Assembly (NCBI GenBank): GCA_020444065.1
Contig: JAHLLQ010000003.1
Span: forward strand, 773,065 to 837,064
Length of the DNA stretch: 64,000 nucleotides
From: a bacterium
GTDB lineage: Bacteria; Sumerlaeota; Sumerlaeia; SLMS01; JAHLLQ01
Reading direction: 5' to 3'
Shown here piece by piece: positions 35,221 to 43,923 of the stretch (its first letter is position 1; every line of letters starts with the position of its first letter). Below the pieces are notes generated by a model that saw nothing but the letters and a program-made list of their open reading frames with translations, was not told where the DNA came from and made no database searches. The position numbers and the translations under genes were made by a program.

Positions 35221-37500
35221 ATGATGTTGGGAATTCGCAAGATGCTCGGCTTCGGCATCGGCTGCTGCGTTCTTGGCGCATCTGTGTGGGCGCAGCCGCT
35301 GACAAATGTCAGCGTTGCCCCGACGATCGACGGCAGTGCTGCCGAGTGGGGGGCGATCGGCGTATCCGAAAACACCGGGGCAGTCGTGTCGGCCGGCGTG
35401 ATCGGTTCTCAATACCAATGGAACGATCCGACCGGCGATGACACCGGCGATGGCGATTACGCTTACCCCGGTGCCAGCTACGATGGAACGGAAGCCGATA
35501 TCGGCGCGTTCCGGATGAGCTATGATGCGAACAACATCTACTTCCTTCTCGAGGTGGCGGGCGACGCGGAGTTGTACTCCGCCGTCACCACGCGCATGCA
35601 AGTCTACATCGATCGCAGCGACATCGCGGGAACCAGCACGACGAACACCGGCTTACACGTCGCGCACTGGCAAACGATCGATTCTGATTTCGATCCGAGC
35701 TTTGAGTGGTCCTACGTCGTTTCGAATCGTGGTGGACTTGGTTCGCTCTACGTTTATCAGTGGCCGATCGACACGCCGAGCTATGGCGGCCCAGGCAGCG
35801 AATACGAGAGCATCGCGAATGACCTGATCGAAGTGGCGATTCCCTGGTCGGTGCTCGGTGGGTATCCGACTGGACCGATCACGATGAACCTGGTTGTTGG
35901 CACCGGTCTCGGAGGGGAGTCCAATTTCACTCCGATCGAGATTCCGTACGGCGGATGCGAAAGCCTGGATGGTTCACAGAGCCAGGATGGTGATGCCGAT
36001 GTCTTTGATCTGATCGGCGCCGCGCAAGTCGACCAGGAAGCTGACTTGGCCGGCTGTACCGGCGTTGGCGAAGGACGGCCAATCATTACCCATAGCATCG
36101 TCAGTGTTCCGCTATACCCACAGCAGAATCTCTCACTCGCCGCCGCGGACATCTTCTGGGCGAATGACTTCGTGCGCGCCTCGTTTTCCGAGCCGGCGAC
36201 AGTCGCCACCGCCACGGATCCTGCCAATTGGTCGATCGCTGACGCCAATCCCAATGATATCACAGTGACCAACGTGGAAGTTGGTACCGGCACCGAGGAA
36301 GACAACCTGTTTCTGACGCTCAGTCGCCCAATCACCGCAGCGGACGAGGCTGCCGGTGTGCGCCTGGTTGCTTCATCCGCTATTGAGGCAGTCTCCGGCG
36401 CACCGATGGGGACGCAGAACTCCGATCAACTGGCCTTTGCGGAGATCATCGATGTGACGATCGATGCCTCCGGAAATCGCCAGAACTTCCTGCCCGATCC
36501 TTTCATTCGTGGCTCGTGGAACGAGTGGGCGAATCCCGGCTGGCCACTTGCCGACGGAATGGATCCTTATCCGGATGTTCCCGGCGACCAGACCGAGTCG
36601 TCCGATATCGCCGGTGACAAAGTCTATCGCGGCCGCGTATTCACGAGCGCTGGGTTGCTCGACCAGTTCGGCGATCCGCAGCGCTACCGGATCGAATCCA
36701 ATTACGATTTTGGTGGTTTCATGCGACCGTTGAACATCGGTTACTGGGGGAACTCGGCGAACAAGAATTTCGATGGGCTCTGCCAGACCAATTCCATCCT
36801 GGTCGTGGATGACATCGACAATCGCGTGATCTGCAACTCGATCGACGTCGAATTGAATCTCGCTATTCCCACTTTCTTCTTCATGGATGAAGCACAAGCC
36901 ACTACGTCGACCATCTTTGTCGAAGCCGGACCCACATACGGCGGCGACAATGCGATTCCGGACGCCAGCGGCGATCTGCCCGGTGAGCGCGATGTGATGG
37001 GTGCGCACGAGATGACCTACGCCGGCAAGGATGCAGACTTCTACTATTACACCACAACGGTGACCTACGAGGCCGGCATGCCCGATGTCTCCGGTTTTCG
37101 GTTTGGCGTCCGTGTTCCCGTCTATGGCGATTACCCGGAATATCAGTGGGACTTCACTGCGGCGGAGTATTCGCCGGCGCCGACGAATGTGGACAATTAC
37201 AGCTACAATGGACACATCCATCGCCTGCACACGACCGCTGGATGGCACTCCTCAGGTCGCGTGCTGAACATGACGTTCAGGGAGCCCAGCTTCGATGTTC
37301 CCACCGTCATGCCGGAGCCGCCCATCGGCGACCAGAACGCAGATGGAAAGGTGTCGCTTCTGGAAATCAACGCGGTGCTGATCGGCTTCCGAGGTCTGGG
37401 GCCCGTCCCATCCAGCGCCGATCGGAGCCCAATCGACGGTATGCTCAGCGTCGATGAACTGAATGCGGCCATCCTCTCGTACCGCGCCACGGCATACTAA
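35221..37500 (+). CDS. secreted carbohydrate-binding-type protein with dockerin-like tail
   Basis: 759 residues, signal peptide ~1-24. Residues ~26-270 resemble the glucodextranase/amylopullulanase C-terminal (DOMON/CBM9-like) domain: YQWNDPTGDDTGDGDYAYPG, then ADIGAFRMSYDANNIYFLLE. The middle has a starch-binding-like segment (FIRGSWNEWANPGWPLADG, then KVYRGRVFTSAG). No catalytic motif is recognised. The last ~57 residues repeat the tail of the two preceding proteins ([27 protein letters not shown]) but without a Pro/Thr linker, and with a degraded second loop (RSPIDGMLSVDE). The start has GGGAGGG 8 nt upstream. The role is probably polysaccharide binding at the cell surface. Confidence 0.88.
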   Translation: MMLGIRKMLGFGIGCCVLGASVWAQPLTNVSVAPTIDGSAAEWGAIGVSENTGAVVSAGVIGSQYQWNDPTGDDTGDGDYAYPGASYDGTEADIGAFRMSYDANNIYFLLEVAGDAELYSAVTTRMQVYIDRSDIAGTSTTNTGLHVAHWQTIDSDFDPSFEWSYVVSNRGGLGSLYVYQWPIDTPSYGGPGSEYESIANDLIEVAIPWSVLGGYPTGPITMNLVVGTGLGGESNFTPIEIPYGGCESLDGSQSQDGDADVFDLIGAAQVDQEADLAGCTGVGEGRPIITHSIVSVPLYPQQNLSLAAADIFWANDFVRASFSEPATVATATDPANWSIADANPNDITVTNVEVGTGTEEDNLFLTLSRPITAADEAAGVRLVASSAIEAVSGAPMGTQNSDQLAFAEIIDVTIDASGNRQNFLPDPFIRGSWNEWANPGWPLADGMDPYPDVPGDQTESSDIAGDKVYRGRVFTSAGLLDQFGDPQRYRIESNYDFGGFMRPLNIGYWGNSANKNFDGLCQTNSILVVDDIDNRVICNSIDVELNLAIPTFFFMDEAQATTSTIFVEAGPTYGGDNAIPDASGDLPGERDVMGAHEMTYAGKDADFYYYTTTVTYEAGMPDVSGFRFGVRVPVYGDYPEYQWDFTAAEYSPAPTNVDNYSYNGHIHRLHTTAGWHSSGRVLNMTFREPSFDVPTVMPEPPIGDQNADGKVSLLEINAVLIGFRGLGPVPSSADRSPIDGMLSVDELNAAILSYRATAY

Positions 37501-37524
37501 GTCTTTTGATTCCAGCTTCCTATA

Positions 37525-37558
37525 CGCCCCGGCCATCATTTGCGAGAAAGCCGGGGCG
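37525..37558 (+). terminator. hairpin terminator after the third tailed-protein gene
   Basis: CGCCCCGGC (37525-37533) pairs with GCCGGGGCG (37550-37558), 16-nt loop, followed by GCCTTCTG. The poor U-tract makes it a probable rather than certain intrinsic terminator. Confidence 0.6.
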
Positions 37559-37771
37559 GCCTTCTGCCACCAATCCTCCGCCTCGCCCTCAGGGTCTGAT
37601 CATTGGACGTTACCCGGAATGAAGGCTCGGCGTTGACGCCCCGGTTCGAGTGCTCGACACTTGATAGTTGAGAACTTGTCCCGGCCTCCGGGGCCACAGA
37701 ATTTCTTGCGCCCCCAACGCCGCCGGGAATAAATGGAACCAAACGACAAGGAAGAGGCGGACAACACGCTT

Positions 37772-39721
37772 ATGAACGCATGGAATGCGAGCTTCAGTCG
37801 ACGGGCGGTAGTTCGGGCTGCAGCGACACTGGCCCTGCTCGGGATTCTCCTGGCCTTGCCGGTCCTCACGCATGCCGCCAAGATCATCCTCAAGAATGGC
37901 GAGGTGATCGAAGGCCACATCATCTCCGAGACTGAACAAATCGTCACCGTCCAGACCTTGAAGCTGACGATACCTCTGGATCGATCACGGATCGCCTCGA
38001 TCGAGCGAGGCAGCAGCTCGGTCTACGAGAAGCAGATGGGCGACGAAGCGCTCCAGTTGGAGAACTACGAAGAGGCGATCGCACATTATGAGAAAGCGAT
38101 GGCTCTTGGGGGCAACGGTTCGGAACTGATGGATCTGATCAATCAGGCCCGTCGAGCCCAGGAAGACATCGAGCTGGCTCAATACGCAGATCAAGTCAAT
38201 GCGGCGCGGAAGCTCCTCGATGACGGAGATATTTCTCACGCCCAGATAGCACTCGAGGAGCTTCAAAGGACGATCCCTGAGACTGAAGAAGCCTACGCGA
38301 TTGTCCTTCGTCTACTGGCACGCAGCCATTACATGCAGGCCCAGGAACTGCGCGATTCGATCGACTACATCGGTGCCGAGCACCAGCTTCAACTGGCCCG
38401 CGAGTTGGATCCGGACAACGCATCCATCTACATCGAGCTGGGAGATCTGAATGCGCTCAGTTCGCGTACGCATCGCCAGGCAATCCAGTATTTCCAGAGA
38501 GGGCTTCAGCTTGGCTCGAAGTCACTGACACCTGCCGAGAAGATGCGCGTCGGTTTCCGCCTTGGCGAGTTGTTCCGGACGATCGGCGATCACGCCCGCG
38601 CCGTGCATTACTTCCAGATCGTCTACAACATCGATCCTCGCTACAAGCCCCACCTCGAAGAGAACCTCGTCACCGAATACAAGGAATTAGCAGACAGCGC
38701 CGAGGCGACCGATCGTTCACGGGCTGTGGAAGCACTGAAGCGTGCTCTTGCCGTTCGTCCGTTCAGTGCAGACCTGCGCTACGCTCTTGCCAATAACCTG
38801 CAGCAGATGGACGAGACCGACGCTGCCATCGAGCAATATCAGAGGCTGCTGGAAGTCGATCCAGGGTACCGCCGCGCCAACTACAATCTGGCTCTCTGCT
38901 ACATGCGCAAAGGCGAGATTCTGAAAGCGCGCGATTCCTTCGAGAAGGAAATCGAGTTCTACCCTTCGCACTACGAATCGCTCGTCGAATTGGGCGACAT
39001 CGCGATGCGTGCCGGCGACCTTGAAGTTGCCAAGGGGTATTTTGAATCCGCGCACGAAAACGAACCGGAGCGCACGCAGGCGACAATCTCACTGGCAAAG
39101 ATCGAACGCCAGCTCGAGAATCTGGAAGACTCTCGCGCCCTTGTGCAGGAAGTCCTTCGTCTTTCTCCAAACGATCGTGACGCGAACCTGGAGATGGGGC
39201 GCATCCTGCGCGACGAGAAAGACTACCAGGGCGCGACTCGGTTCTTCACGAATGTCGTGAAGCTGCTCGAGAAATCCGATGCAAAGGAATCCGAAGAAGG
39301 GCGCCAGTTGATGGCAGATGCCTTGATTGCCCGCGGCGAGGTTCGTCTTCTGACCACAGGCCCTGGTACCGCGACCGGCGACTTCCGGGAAGCGCTCGAA
39401 ATCTATCCCGACTACGCCGATGCCTACTATAAGATCGGCGAAGCCTATAAGAAGAAGTACGCCTCCTCGAAGACCGTATCGGACTTGAAGAGCGCGGAAG
39501 AGAATATGCTGAAGGCACGCGAGATCGATCCGAAGAATCCGGAGTACGCGCTCGGCCTCGGCATTCTCTATCACCAGAGCCTGGCCTCCGCAGACGACGA
39601 GAACAAGGCCGAGTACATGGAGAAAGCCGTCAAGAACTACAGAGATTATATTTCGAACGGCGGTCGCGATGCCGATACCGTGCGCAATTGGATCAAGGAA
39701 TCGGGAGGAGGCCAGTCCTGA
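37772..39721 (+). CDS. exported TPR-repeat protein
   Basis: 649 residues from the ATG at 37772; the ATG at 37733 is in frame but would put an acidic segment before the signal sequence (AAATLALLGILLALPVLTHA). A small domain follows (KIILKNGEVIEGHIISETEQ, reminiscent of SH3-like DUF domains). About ten to eleven TPR units then run to the end, with ANYNLALCYMRKGEILKARD and DAYYKIGEAYKKKYASSK as examples. It is a periplasmic scaffold for protein-protein contacts; no enzyme domain. Its TGA overlaps the ATG of the lipoprotein gene by one base. Confidence 0.85.
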   Translation: MNAWNASFSRRAVVRAAATLALLGILLALPVLTHAAKIILKNGEVIEGHIISETEQIVTVQTLKLTIPLDRSRIASIERGSSSVYEKQMGDEALQLENYEEAIAHYEKAMALGGNGSELMDLINQARRAQEDIELAQYADQVNAARKLLDDGDISHAQIALEELQRTIPETEEAYAIVLRLLARSHYMQAQELRDSIDYIGAEHQLQLARELDPDNASIYIELGDLNALSSRTHRQAIQYFQRGLQLGSKSLTPAEKMRVGFRLGELFRTIGDHARAVHYFQIVYNIDPRYKPHLEENLVTEYKELADSAEATDRSRAVEALKRALAVRPFSADLRYALANNLQQMDETDAAIEQYQRLLEVDPGYRRANYNLALCYMRKGEILKARDSFEKEIEFYPSHYESLVELGDIAMRAGDLEVAKGYFESAHENEPERTQATISLAKIERQLENLEDSRALVQEVLRLSPNDRDANLEMGRILRDEKDYQGATRFFTNVVKLLEKSDAKESEEGRQLMADALIARGEVRLLTTGPGTATGDFREALEIYPDYADAYYKIGEAYKKKYASSKTVSDLKSAEENMLKAREIDPKNPEYALGLGILYHQSLASADDENKAEYMEKAVKNYRDYISNGGRDADTVRNWIKESGGGQS

Positions 39722-40653
39722 TGCGACTGTCGCTTCCTTCGAACTTTCTGGCCCGCCCGAGTTTCTCGGCGGGCCTCTTCCTTCTTGGGCTGATTGCGCT
39801 CCTTGTCGGTTGTGCGGGACAGAAGTATCCGCCCTACTCGCCACACGAGAATGTGCTATCTATCGCGGCAGAGTTTGAACTTCTTGCCGCCCGCGATCCC
39901 TACGAAGATGGCCCTGCAGAAGAGCTGACCGGACAGAACATCGCTCGTGCGACGCTCGTGCGTCTGGCGAATTACCAATCACTGCATCCCGAACGGTTCA
40001 CACCGGAAGTGGCAGTGTTGAAGGCGCGCGCGTACGAGTGGCTCGGCGATCTGGAGAGCGCGCGCGCGAACTACGCCGACGCGGCCGAGTTCGACACTGA
40101 ATTGCGCGATGAATGTCTGCGTCGCATCGATGTTCTCGATGAACTGATCGCAACCAGTCGCCTCGCCTTGCCCGGCGCCAGCCTGGAACAGTACATCCTG
40201 GATCTTCGCACGCAGGCAAAGGCCTACGCCGATTACGCCACACAAACGGAAGACCCTTTTGCGGCAGCACTGGCACGTCGCGCGGCGGAGCAGGCCGAGG
40301 TCGACCGAGCGGAGCTCCTTGCGTCGAATCGTTGGATTCTTCCGGATGGCGAGAACCAGGCGCTCGAAGCTCTGAACGATCTCGTCAACGATCACCGCCG
40401 ATCGTGTCGAGCCCTTGAGCACGCACTTCGCCTCGCGCGATTCCATCGGAGTCTGGCAGAGGAAGAACTGCGTCTTCATCCCCCCACGACGCTCGGTTTC
40501 GATGCCGATCGATTCGCCGAGAATCTGAATCGCGCGCGCGACATTCTGTATCGCGTCAGCCAGGCGGACGGCCGACCGGAACGATTACTCGCCTCGCATG
40601 AATTGGATACGGTGATTGCGCTGGGTGAACTGACCGCTGCTCAGGCAGATTGA
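39721..40653 (+). CDS. lipoprotein with helical repeats, partner of the TPR protein
   Basis: 310 residues from the ATG at 39721 (overlapping the upstream stop; in-frame ATG at 39688 is inside the TPR gene). The signal peptide ends in the lipobox LLVGC, giving Cys near residue 31, followed by AGQKYPP. The remainder is almost all helical, with TPR-like segments (VLKARAYEWLGDLESARANY), so it is probably outer-membrane anchored. Translational coupling suggests it works with the TPR protein as a periplasmic assembly. The specific function is unknown. Confidence 0.8.
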   Translation: MRLSLPSNFLARPSFSAGLFLLGLIALLVGCAGQKYPPYSPHENVLSIAAEFELLAARDPYEDGPAEELTGQNIARATLVRLANYQSLHPERFTPEVAVLKARAYEWLGDLESARANYADAAEFDTELRDECLRRIDVLDELIATSRLALPGASLEQYILDLRTQAKAYADYATQTEDPFAAALARRAAEQAEVDRAELLASNRWILPDGENQALEALNDLVNDHRRSCRALEHALRLARFHRSLAEEELRLHPPTTLGFDADRFAENLNRARDILYRVSQADGRPERLLASHELDTVIALGELTAAQAD

Positions 40654-41817
40654 TCAAACGATTCCCGCAAACGCATCGTAGGTCTTCCGGGCGCATTCCG
40701 GCCACGTATAGAGCCGCGCGCGTTCGAGTCCGCGCGCACGGTACTCGCGCCGCAGCGCCGGATCGCTCCAGAAGCGCTTCAAGCCCGACGACATATCTTC
40801 GACATTCCAGGGATCGACAAGAATCGCCGCTTCGCCGGCGATCTCCGCCATTGACGAGCAGTTGCTCGTCACAACCGGCGTGCCGCAAGCCATCGATTCC
40901 GTGATCGGAAGGCCGAAGCCTTCGGTGAAGGAAGGAAGCACCGCCGTGCTGGCGTTTTCGTAGAGGGCTGGCATGAACTCGTCTTCCACGTATCCCAGTT
41001 CATGGACGACACTGCCGAGAGAGTTGCGCTCGATCGCGGCGGCGACTTTGTCGTAGCCCGTGCCGCGTTTGCCCGCGAGCACCAGGTGCATGTCATCGCA
41101 CCCCATCGCTCTCGCGCGAGCGACAGCCTCCACAAGGCGCGGCACATTCTTGTGCGATGTCAATGTCCCGAGGAAGAACACATAGCGCTGCGGCAGGTTT
41201 GGGAAGCGCTCCAGCAGCGCGTTGAACCGATCGCTGTGCCCTTCGCGATCCGCACCGACGAAGAAACGCTCGTCCGTGCCGATCGGGATGACCTGGATTC
41301 GCGATGGATCAGCATTGCCAAAATATATGATGTCGTCGCGAGAGGCTTCGCTGTCGGTCAGAATCAAGTCGGCAACCTTGATCGTGCGACGCGTCCAGCG
41401 GTGCCAGTAGATTCGCCGCGCGGGCGTCAGAAAATCCGGATGACGGAAGAACGTCATATCGTGGATTGTTACAACATTCGGCACGCCGCTACGGCGCGGC
41501 GGCAGGAAGTTGGACGGCCCAAAGAAGAGGCTCGGCTTCTTGGCGCGAATCACATCGTTCAGGTAGATCCATTCCTCGATGCGGCGTGCCATGACGTTGT
41601 TCCAAGGACGCCCCCACACGATCTGGGAGTAGTTCTCCTTCCCCTCGATGCGAAACGATTCCCGATTGATTGGTGAACAGACTCCGAGAATCTGAGGGCG
41701 TTCGGGAAGATCGAGAAGGGCGCGCGCAAGGCAGAGCGAGTAGTAGCCGGAACCCGTCAGCGTGCGTTGCGCATGCAGCAGATTCATCATGATCCGAAGC
41801 GGAGCGCGCGGAGACAT
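40654..41817 (-). CDS. glycosyltransferase family 4 (GT-B)
   Basis: 387 residues from the ATG at 41817, which overlaps the stop of the upstream GT2 gene (TGATG). The long upstream in-frame extension to 42141 is antisense noise inside the GT2 gene. The GT-B nucleotide-sugar site shows FFLGTLTSHKNVPRLVEAVA, then the E-x7-E motif in SFTEGFGLPITESMACGTPV. It is a retaining transferase adding a sugar, often mannose, to an envelope glycan. Last gene of an lpxA-GT2-GT4 operon. Confidence 0.9.
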   Translation of the reverse strand: MSPRAPLRIMMNLLHAQRTLTGSGYYSLCLARALLDLPERPQILGVCSPINRESFRIEGKENYSQIVWGRPWNNVMARRIEEWIYLNDVIRAKKPSLFFGPSNFLPPRRSGVPNVVTIHDMTFFRHPDFLTPARRIYWHRWTRRTIKVADLILTDSEASRDDIIYFGNADPSRIQVIPIGTDERFFVGADREGHSDRFNALLERFPNLPQRYVFFLGTLTSHKNVPRLVEAVARARAMGCDDMHLVLAGKRGTGYDKVAAAIERNSLGSVVHELGYVEDEFMPALYENASTAVLPSFTEGFGLPITESMACGTPVVTSNCSSMAEIAGEAAILVDPWNVEDMSSGLKRFWSDPALRREYRARGLERARLYTWPECARKTYDAFAGIV

Positions 41818-42854
41818 CAGGACTTCCTGCCGTGCGTGCGATTCCATCGACGAACGCCTGGCGCTTCCGGCCGCGGGCGGTCCTCGGGGTACAATGTCGG
41901 GTTGTTGTATCGATACATCGCCAGCACTCGGCGCACGGACTCGAGTCGTTCGCTCTCGCGTCCGAGCATGTGAATCGGCAGTCGCATCAGCATGTCCAGC
42001 ACCACCGCGTACCGCAGTGCCTTTGCCGGCACGCCGTGCAGGTGCTTGTGCATATACATCAGCAGACTGCGGTAGAGCCGTCGGAAGGCAAACTCGGGGC
42101 TGTGTCGCGACGACGTTCCGTGGTGATGCACGATACGCCATTGTGGCAGGTGGGCGATGCGGTAACCGGCATCACGAATACGCCGGCACCAATCCACATC
42201 TTCGCCGTACATGAAGTATGTTGGGTCCAGGCCACCAATTTCTTCTGCAACAGGCCGCGGAACCATCAGGCACGCGCCCATCAACCACTCGACATAGATT
42301 GGTCGCGCCTTGCGGCTGCGCAGGCGGCGGACATGCAGTGCCTTGCGGATGCGCAGCACCAGCGGGCTGATCAATGAATGCGTTCCCCAGTACGACCACC
42401 ACGAGGGCTCGCGATGGTAACTGTTCTGCGGCAGACCATCTCCATGCAGCAGCGTGCAACCGGCTGCGCCGACGCGCGGGTGCTTCTTCAGGAATTCGAT
42501 CATTCCTGCCAAGGCCTTCGAATTCGCTTCACAGTCCGGGTTGAGCAAGAGAAGGTAGTCGCCCGTGGCCGCGGCAAGGCCCTGGTTGCAGGCCTGGGCG
42601 AAACCGAGATTCTCGTCGTTGCGAATCAGGTGCACCCACGGAAACTGCTTCGCGATCGCGTCGGCCGTTCCATCCTCGGAGGCATTGTCGATCGCCAGGA
42701 CCTCGATTTCAAAGTCCAACGCCTCGCGTGCTTTCTCCACGGCCCCGAAGAACGAAGGCACATCGTCGCGGCTGTTCCAGAAGATCGTAATGATCGACAG
42801 GAGCGGCGCAGACTGCGGATTCGGGTCGGGAACTGGGGAGCGGGAAGCATTCAT
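41817..42854 (-). CDS. glycosyltransferase family 2 (rhamnosyltransferase-like)
   Basis: 345 residues. The GT-A core is LLSIITIFWNSRDDVPSFFG, AIDNASEDGTADAI, NENLGFAQACNQGL-type (here NDENLGFAQACNQGL) and the DxD-like LLLNPDC. The acceptor-side motif is YFMYGEDVDWCRRIRDAGY. These match WbbL-type inverting transferases of O-antigen or exopolysaccharide synthesis. It lies 36 nt after lpxA and overlaps the GT4 gene. Confidence 0.9.
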   Translation of the reverse strand: MNASRSPVPDPNPQSAPLLSIITIFWNSRDDVPSFFGAVEKAREALDFEIEVLAIDNASEDGTADAIAKQFPWVHLIRNDENLGFAQACNQGLAAATGDYLLLLNPDCEANSKALAGMIEFLKKHPRVGAAGCTLLHGDGLPQNSYHREPSWWSYWGTHSLISPLVLRIRKALHVRRLRSRKARPIYVEWLMGACLMVPRPVAEEIGGLDPTYFMYGEDVDWCRRIRDAGYRIAHLPQWRIVHHHGTSSRHSPEFAFRRLYRSLLMYMHKHLHGVPAKALRYAVVLDMLMRLPIHMLGRESERLESVRRVLAMYRYNNPTLYPEDRPRPEAPGVRRWNRTHGRKS

Positions 42855-42890
42855 GCAGCGGGTTTGGTCGAGACGGAGAGCAAGAGGTCC

Positions 42891-43736
42891 TTATTCGACA
42901 CCATCATCCTCCGTCCAATTCTCCACACCGTACTCGCGACTGCGGCCGCTCATCAGGCCGCGCTTCGACGGAGCGCTGCAGAAGTCCACCAGATACTTCA
43001 ACTCTTCGGGCATCGGCTCCTGCTTCGCTTCCCATTCCTCGCACACGGCTCGCAGCGCGTGGGGAACCGATAGGCCGGAGCGGAAGATATTCCGGAAGGC
43101 CTGGCGAATCGCCAACCGAGTCTGGCCCGAAACGCCGGCGCGACGGAGGCCGATTACGTTGACCCCAGTCAGGAATCCGAAGCCACCCTTCACCGTCATG
43201 AACGGCGGGACATCCTTGCTGATGCCCGCATGGCCACCGGCCATAGCACCCTTGCCGATTCGACAGAACTGGTGCACGGCGACCATGCCGGACAGGAAAA
43301 CGCGATCCTCTACGACGACGTGCCCGGCCAGGGCCGAGAAACTTGCCAGCACGACATGATTGCCCACGTGGCAGTCGTGGGCCACATGGGCAGTCGCCAT
43401 CATGAAATTGTGATTTCCGATGATCGTATTGTTGCCCTCGTGGATCGCGCGGTGAATCTGGGCGAACTCGCGGATCTCGTTATCGTCGCCGATGATCACA
43501 CCCGTATTCAGGGTGCGATCGAATCCGACGAACTGGGGCTCGTGCCCGATCACCGTGTGATAATGAATGCGGTTGCGCTTGCCGATCTTGGTATTGGGGC
43601 CGATCACCGTGCCGGCCATGATTTCCGTACCCTCGCCGATTTCCACATTGGCGTCGACGATCACATTGGGACCGATTTCTACGCTCTCATGGATGACGGC
43701 CGAGGAGTCGATGATTGCACTGGGATGAATTGCCAT
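42891..43736 (-). CDS. lpxA: acyl-ACP--UDP-N-acetylglucosamine O-acyltransferase
   Basis: 281 residues from the ATG at 43736 (MAIHPSAIIDSSAVIHES); the frame is open to 43802. Left-handed beta-helix hexapeptides (IGPNVIVDANVEIGEGTEIM) are followed by the catalytic-His region ATAHVAHDCHVGNHVV and the insertion QFVGFDRTLNTGVIIGDDN. The helical C-terminal domain (AIRQAFRNIFRSGLSV) is present. First step of lipid A synthesis in the cytoplasm, so the organism should make an LPS-type outer membrane. It is separated here from other lpx genes and is followed by two glycosyltransferases. Confidence 0.93.
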   Translation of the reverse strand: MAIHPSAIIDSSAVIHESVEIGPNVIVDANVEIGEGTEIMAGTVIGPNTKIGKRNRIHYHTVIGHEPQFVGFDRTLNTGVIIGDDNEIREFAQIHRAIHEGNNTIIGNHNFMMATAHVAHDCHVGNHVVLASFSALAGHVVVEDRVFLSGMVAVHQFCRIGKGAMAGGHAGISKDVPPFMTVKGGFGFLTGVNVIGLRRAGVSGQTRLAIRQAFRNIFRSGLSVPHALRAVCEEWEAKQEPMPEELKYLVDFCSAPSKRGLMSGRSREYGVENWTEDDGVE

Positions 43737-43817
43737 CGCGTGTCCTACTGGATCTGGGGAAATAGCCATCAAACAAGCCGCCGGCCGCCCGTCCGCCCAC
43801 ACGCGGCCAACCCATGA

Positions 43818-43847
43818 TGGCTAGGCCATCGCAGGCAGCGGGGTCAA
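43818..43847 (-). promoter_or_regulatory. candidate promoter of the lpxA operon
   Basis: On the minus strand TTGACC (43842-43847), an 18-nt spacer and TAGCCA (43818-43823). It lies 82 nt upstream of the lpxA ATG. The TAG-type -10 resembles the tuf and rrn candidates. The gap 43737-43923 holds no gene. Confidence 0.35.
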
Positions 43848-43923
43848 CTCCGCTCTGGCCCGGGATAGAGAATGGCTACGGGAGTAAATCGGGAGCTTGG
43901 ACGGGGGCGCCAGCCAGCACCTG

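Noticed and set aside
41818..42141. N-terminal extension of the GT4 gene by 108 residues
   Set aside because: It overlaps the GT2 gene, and the ATG at 41817 gives the normal GT4 N-terminus and a TGATG coupling.
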